NCBI GenBank assembly: GCA_022836615.1
Contig: MU405322.1
Location: 1 to 64,000 of the forward strand
Reading direction: 5' to 3'
DNA length: 64,000 bases
Origin: Annulohypoxylon bovei var. microspora
Lineage: Eukaryota; Ascomycota; Sordariomycetes; Xylariales; Hypoxylaceae
Numbering within the stretch: position 1 is the first letter of the stretch; each line of letters opens with the position of its first letter. Made by a program: the position numbers and the translations under genes. The notes below the pieces were generated by a model. That model saw only the letters and a program-made list of their open reading frames with translations. It was not told the origin of the DNA and made no database searches. Positions 59,572 through 64,000 of the stretch are shown piece after piece.

Positions 59572-60246
59572 TTATGGCTTAACGGCGTACCCACGTTTCC
59601 CTGTGACGCGTCGCCCTCGCACTCTTCCGGGCGGGGTACGCAGCACTACAAGAAACAGGTATGCAAACGCATAGGCCCTCGCACGACCGTAGCGATTATT
59701 TTCCTCGCCGACTTGCTCCCATGCCGCCTCGATGACCCGATTATATGGATGTGAGGGCGTGTTGGCGTCGGGGCCGAGGGCGAGTCTGGCGCGGTATCGT
59801 ACTGCCGGCGTAACCCAACAGTCACACAGCAGATCGAGATGGGCGGGAAGAGGTACCTCATCACAACGACTTTGTATATTCGCCTGTGGCGCGAAGACGG
59901 GCCGCCGTGGCGTATCTGGGTCGACATATCATGCATGAGCCGGGTGGATAAGGGGGAGGAGCGCAGTGGCGAACTTCAGCAGATGCGTGATGTGTCTCAG
60001 CGCGCTGCATAGATGCGGATCTGGGTATGGGATATGTACCCGCCACTCGCTTACCTTCCTGCCTTCGTGTCGGATCCATATTCGCGCATACGGGATGTGC
60101 TGGCCAGAGTTCTGGAAGATCAGATATGGTTCTAGCGCAGGCGGGACGGTTAGATCTTGGTTTGTCTGCATCTGCCGCGTTGGGAACAGATGAGTCCCAA
60201 CGACTCTGCTGTTGAAATCTGGAACTGCTGATCGTTCATTTAAGAG
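59572..60246 (-). pseudogene. GC-rich coding relic with one in-frame stop
   Basis: One minus-strand frame runs 223 sense codons from 60246 to TAA at 59572, broken only by TGA at 59929-59931. The only ATG early on is at 60171. Upstream of the stop it reads EPYLIFQNSGQHIPYARIWIRH and SALRHITHLLKFATALLPLI. Downstream it reads LDLLCDCWVTPAVRYRARL, NRVIEAAWEQVGEENNRYG and ARAYAFAYLFLVVL. Composition is protein-like and G+C is far higher than in the flanks. No splice pair that removes the stop keeps phase. Family not recognised; it could be a dead gene, an imported fragment, or one exon of a larger lost gene. Confidence 0.5.
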
Positions 60247-63200
60247 TCATATCTTGGTATCCTGTTGGAACCGAGAATAATTTGAAGCTGATGTCCTGGC
60301 AGCCTGGATAGGATCTACGAAATCTAGATCGGAGTCTGGACTCTTGGGACTAATGGAGAGTGTGTAGGCAAAGGGTGGCAAAATACTTCACCGGGCGGCT
60401 TATGGTGAAAATATTCCCCTTGCTTTCATATCTCTGACGGACGAGATAATGCCTACAGCATGTTAAGCTTATCAACTAGGTACCTAGGTAATTGGGAAAT
60501 ATCAATCTGTTCTAAACCTATATTCTCCTAAGATACTAAATCAAATAGGTGTTTGTAGGATGTGTTACCCATCTTGAAGATTACCGGAGCTGTGAACTTT
60601 TGCGGTGGAATTCAGATCTAGCTTATAACTTGGTTTAGTGGACTAGCCGCCCAAAGCGTGTAAAACTGTACCCTATTTCTACAGACGCATTTAAGAGATA
60701 CTCATCCTGACTAAGATTCATGTGAATACAAATTTGAGTTTCTCGGTCGATATGAGATACTCTTCTGGAGACTCAAGTAAACTACTTGATTCGTGTTTTA
60801 GGATAATGAAGGACTTGAATTTCCTACGTAAGACGTCTTATTATAGTTGCATAATTATAGCAATATAGGTTAGGCTAGGAAATCTCCAAGAGCCTCACCA
60901 CTTTTACTCGCCTTAGGGGCAACCACCTTAAGGAACCAAGACATATACACGGGGGTCAAAATTGAGTAAATATACACAAAATCCAATGCACGAAATTTGT
61001 ATCTGTCACATAATATTACATCTGCCGAGTTGTAATTGTAAAAAGTTTGTCTACACGACTCTTTTAAGCTTACAGTAAGAGCCGAGCAATGCGAATGGGT
61101 CTAAGTATCTCCCGAACTTCATGAAAGATCCCCCCAGCTACTGATTGATGGCATCGCATTACCCTCGCCAAGACTATATTGTAACTCGACGGTGGAATTT
61201 CGGGAAAACGGATACCTCTTGAAAGGTTACTTGTAGGAAATATCTTTAGTTAATACTACCAGCATGCTTTTTCTATGAAGATGTATGTATAGCCAATAAT
61301 CTTTCACGGTGTAATAAGTGGACCTAAGTATTTCCATGACTTTGAATAATGAAACCACGGTAGCCATGTTGAGGGTAGTAATATTGGGTCCTCTAGTGGA
61401 CAAAATAAATCGTATGCTGATACCGGATTGGTGCATCCGGTGATCTCTAATTGGTTGTTCTTCCTATGGGTTAACTATGAAAGCAAGTTAATGCTGTCGG
61501 TGATTTATTTATGGCCGTAGATATAGGGGAAGGCACAGACCCTTTCGACGAAATATGCACGAGCGTATTTCCAGCTAAATTCCCGATGTGAACGGCCTCA
61601 TTGTCGTACATCTGCAGCAACTTAATCCACCTATATCTGGGAGATTTAGCATAGCAGGAAATATTAGGTTACTAGATTCAAGGATCTAGGAGCTAAGCAG
61701 GGGCAATTTAGCTTCGTATACATAGTATCATCGGCCATGATGGATCAAGCGATGATTTTATAAGCGGTGAGATTTGAGGTCAAGGTGCTAACTCGGCCTT
61801 CCAGAATTGCTTCATGTCCCTCCCGCCTTCCATCTTTTGACCCGGTAAATGGTTCTAAGTACATTTCAAACTCTCAACAAGCCAAACAAGTCGCATTCCC
61901 GGCCAGTTTCCACTTGAATCAAGTCATGCTCCCGAACTTACAACTTACTTTTACTCCATTGGTAATCATGCAAAACAGGGGTTTGTAGTCCATGCATCAC
62001 GAACATCGTCGTCGGCCCCTCTAGGGTTACGTGTTTCTTTGAGTTTTTGTTGAACTTGAAAATACTATTAGTTAGGGACAAATGATATAAATAAGTTAAT
62101 AAGCCTAGTAGTTGAACCATATGTGACTCGGCCAGCTCGTTTATCAAGGGTTTGGTATGCTAAGGCTAAGGGGAAGTTGCCCGCTCTAAGTTTACTCGCT
62201 AGGTACGGATTGCGATATGATTAGGTACATACAGGAATAGCCCTTTGTCCTAGGACCACCTAGCGACGAACATGTCTTTCCCTGACGGACCAAGCGTCTA
62301 ATAAACCGAACTCAGATCTGACCAGACCTTTAACAACTGAAACAAGACCATCACAATAGTATACCTTCTTTAGCGCTGTTTTTGCCCACAACTTGATGCG
62401 GAGTAGGCGATGCTGCATGTAAAATAGAGGACGCTGTGCGCTGTAACTATTCCTCATACCGACACGACTAATATATAGCTCATAATATTAAGAAGAAAAG
62501 AAAAAAAAAAGCCATTTAATCAAAATCTCATGGTTACGAATATCACCCGAGCAGGTTGTCCGCCGCGTAGCAACCTTCTTGTCAAAACGGGAACGACCTA
62601 AGACAACGGCCAGCTACCCCAGCTATAAGTCTTGTTAATAACAAGCATATTTTTATGGGGATATATTATAAATTCACTAACATCCTCGTGTCTTGTGGTT
62701 GCTGAGGCTGAAACTCTGTCTCCGAGCCTGGCCGGATTGGGTGAGCCGGCTGGGAAAACCTTACGTTCCGCTCGGTCAGGATTTCGTTGTGAAGCTTTTG
62801 TATCATGGGAAACTTACTTTCATTATTCATGGATCTATTACGACAGCTATAGATTTCTCAGCTATGTGCGCAGTTATTTTATATATTGAATTGAGATGGA
62901 AGATGACAATCTCTAGTCTTGGAATGAGTCGATAGCGCAAAGCAGCTTTGAATCATTTACTTGATTAAATATTTTATAAAACCTAGAAACTCATAGAAGT
63001 GATGATAAGCCGTCATAAATGAATGCTGTTAATGATGGTTTTCTTGTATGGTGATGTTTAACGTTCCAATGAATGAAAATGTTAAATGTTTTGAAACGTG
63101 GGATTCCTTGCCAGTGACACAACTACAGTGGTTTATATACAAGTGTTGATGACGGTGATGTTGAAGAAGAGAAGAGACGCAGACAGAAAGGATTAGACGA

Positions 63201-63618
63201 GTTCCTTTATCTAAATTGGGCTATAGTGGAAAGGTACTTACACCTGAGTCCCGGCACAAATACACGTATGGCACCAAATAGGGGCCTATTGAATATTGAT
63301 TAAGATATTAGCTGGATAATCTATCAAGATGTTGACAACTTTTATACAACTAAGCGAGAATCTGTACCTACCGACTCATTGTTTTCAAGTTAACAAGTTA
63401 ATGATTAAGACGGCCTCCTTTGTTCTCTCACACACTTCTTTTTCACGAACATGAATAATTAGTTAAGTGAACAAACTAGAGTTTTACTAAACAACGAAAC
63501 ATTCCCTTATGATGTATAGTGGCATAAATATAAGAGCTTAGCACCTGAGAACTTATAAGTAGCCTCACAATCAAGTAACCAAACTACTTGCTCATCTAGC
63601 ACATCTTCTAAAGCAAAA

Positions 63619-64000
63619 ATGGAAACGTACGAAAATAACTTTGATCAAGCTTCCTCCTATAGGGAGAAGTTGAAGCATGTTCAAGATTTGACACCCATTG
63701 ACGAGCCACTCATCTCATGGGACGGCCATCATGGAAAATCACCACGCGAGTACTTGAAGCCACCTGTGATACCATATGGCCGAAAGGTTGCAGAATGGCA
63801 GAATATCCTTTCAGATAGACAAGAAATGCCACAATTCCGAGGCACTCCGCAAGTGCCACCTATCCGCCAGGACGCACCTACTATGGTCTTGATCTTCTAT
63901 CCCCGCCCGGATCAAGATGATGCAAGACCTATACATCAGAGCTCCTCTTACCTGAAGAGAATTGAACGCATAGCTCAGATGGGAGAGCAAACGATTCTCT
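63619..64000 (+). CDS. 5' part of an unidentified gene, cut by the window end
   Basis: ATG in context aaaaATGG opens 127 codons with no stop before the edge. It reads METYENNFDQASSYREKLKH, then PIDEPLISWDGHHGKSPREYL, a Pro-rich segment and TMVLIFYPRPDQDDARP. Soluble, no signal peptide. No domain recognised; the rest of the gene is needed. Confidence 0.6.
   Translation, partial: METYENNFDQASSYREKLKHVQDLTPIDEPLISWDGHHGKSPREYLKPPVIPYGRKVAEWQNILSDRQEMPQFRGTPQVPPIRQDAPTMVLIFYPRPDQDDARPIHQSSSYLKRIERIAQMGEQTIL

Larger units (their letters stand above)
57975..63618. other. 5.6-kb gene-poor region
   Basis: No intact gene found. It contains a MITE (58654-58905), a GC-rich broken coding relic (59572-60246) and one TACCTAGGTA copy (60481-60490). 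From 60.3 to 63.6 kb it is A+T-rich with only short chance frames. The right end should hold the promoter of the gene at 63619. Confidence 0.4.

Noticed and set aside
1..64000. CRISPR arrays, rRNA or tRNA genes
   Set aside because: No regularly spaced repeats, no rRNA-like stretches and no clear A/B-box cloverleaf were found by reading; a covariance-model search would be needed to exclude tRNAs fully.

Overview
The window reads as nuclear DNA of a filamentous ascomycete (Pezizomycotina, most likely Sordariomycetes; order not resolved). Genes are monocistronic on both strands. They carry short introns, mostly 45-70 nt, with GTRNGT-type donors, CTAAC-like branch sites and YAG acceptors. Many are fungal housekeeping genes: SDH3, TAF6, mitochondrial bL27, LCL2, GLC8, UVE1, an RKM4/SETD6-type SET protein, YAR1, SPO11, ERG7 and SGT1. 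Fungus-specific families are also present: a NACHT NLR, an HsbA wall protein, a Zn2Cys6 regulator, an alpha/beta-hydrolase-CorA fusion, a wax-synthase-like acyltransferase and a P450.

Layout. 0-4.2 kb: edge of a transposon, SDH3 (+), TAF6 (-). 6.3-10.7 kb: one NLR gene (-) broken by two transposons. 12.3-20 kb: disordered RS-type protein (-), small secreted Cys-rich gene (+), HsbA-type GPI protein (-), an AT-rich MITE. 20-28.5 kb: omega-type GST, eight-exon hydrolase-CorA gene and Zn2Cys6 factor, all (-). 29.4-32.8 kb: MRPL27 (-) and LCL2 (+) diverging, then GLC8 (-). 36.4-42.9 kb: UVE1, membrane RING-H2 ligase and SET methyltransferase (-). 43.6-49.3 kb: Cys-containing unknown (-), acyltransferase (+), YAR1 (-), SPO11 (-). 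49.8-58 kb: ERG7, SGT1 and P450 (+). 58-63.6 kb: gene-poor, with a MITE and a GC-rich broken coding relic. At 63.6 kb a gene starts and runs off the window.

The most informative region is the NLR. A 744-bp hAT-like element with an 8-bp target duplication separates the start codon from the N-terminal domain. A 242-bp element with a 5-bp duplication interrupts the coding region after the NACHT domain. Subtracting each element plus one copy of its duplication gives back a continuous frame of about 1,117 codons, so the gene was intact until recently. I see no convincing biosynthetic cluster, CRISPR, tRNA or rRNA. Intron boundaries were worked out by hand from splice signals, phase and family conservation; RNA data would settle the weaker ones.
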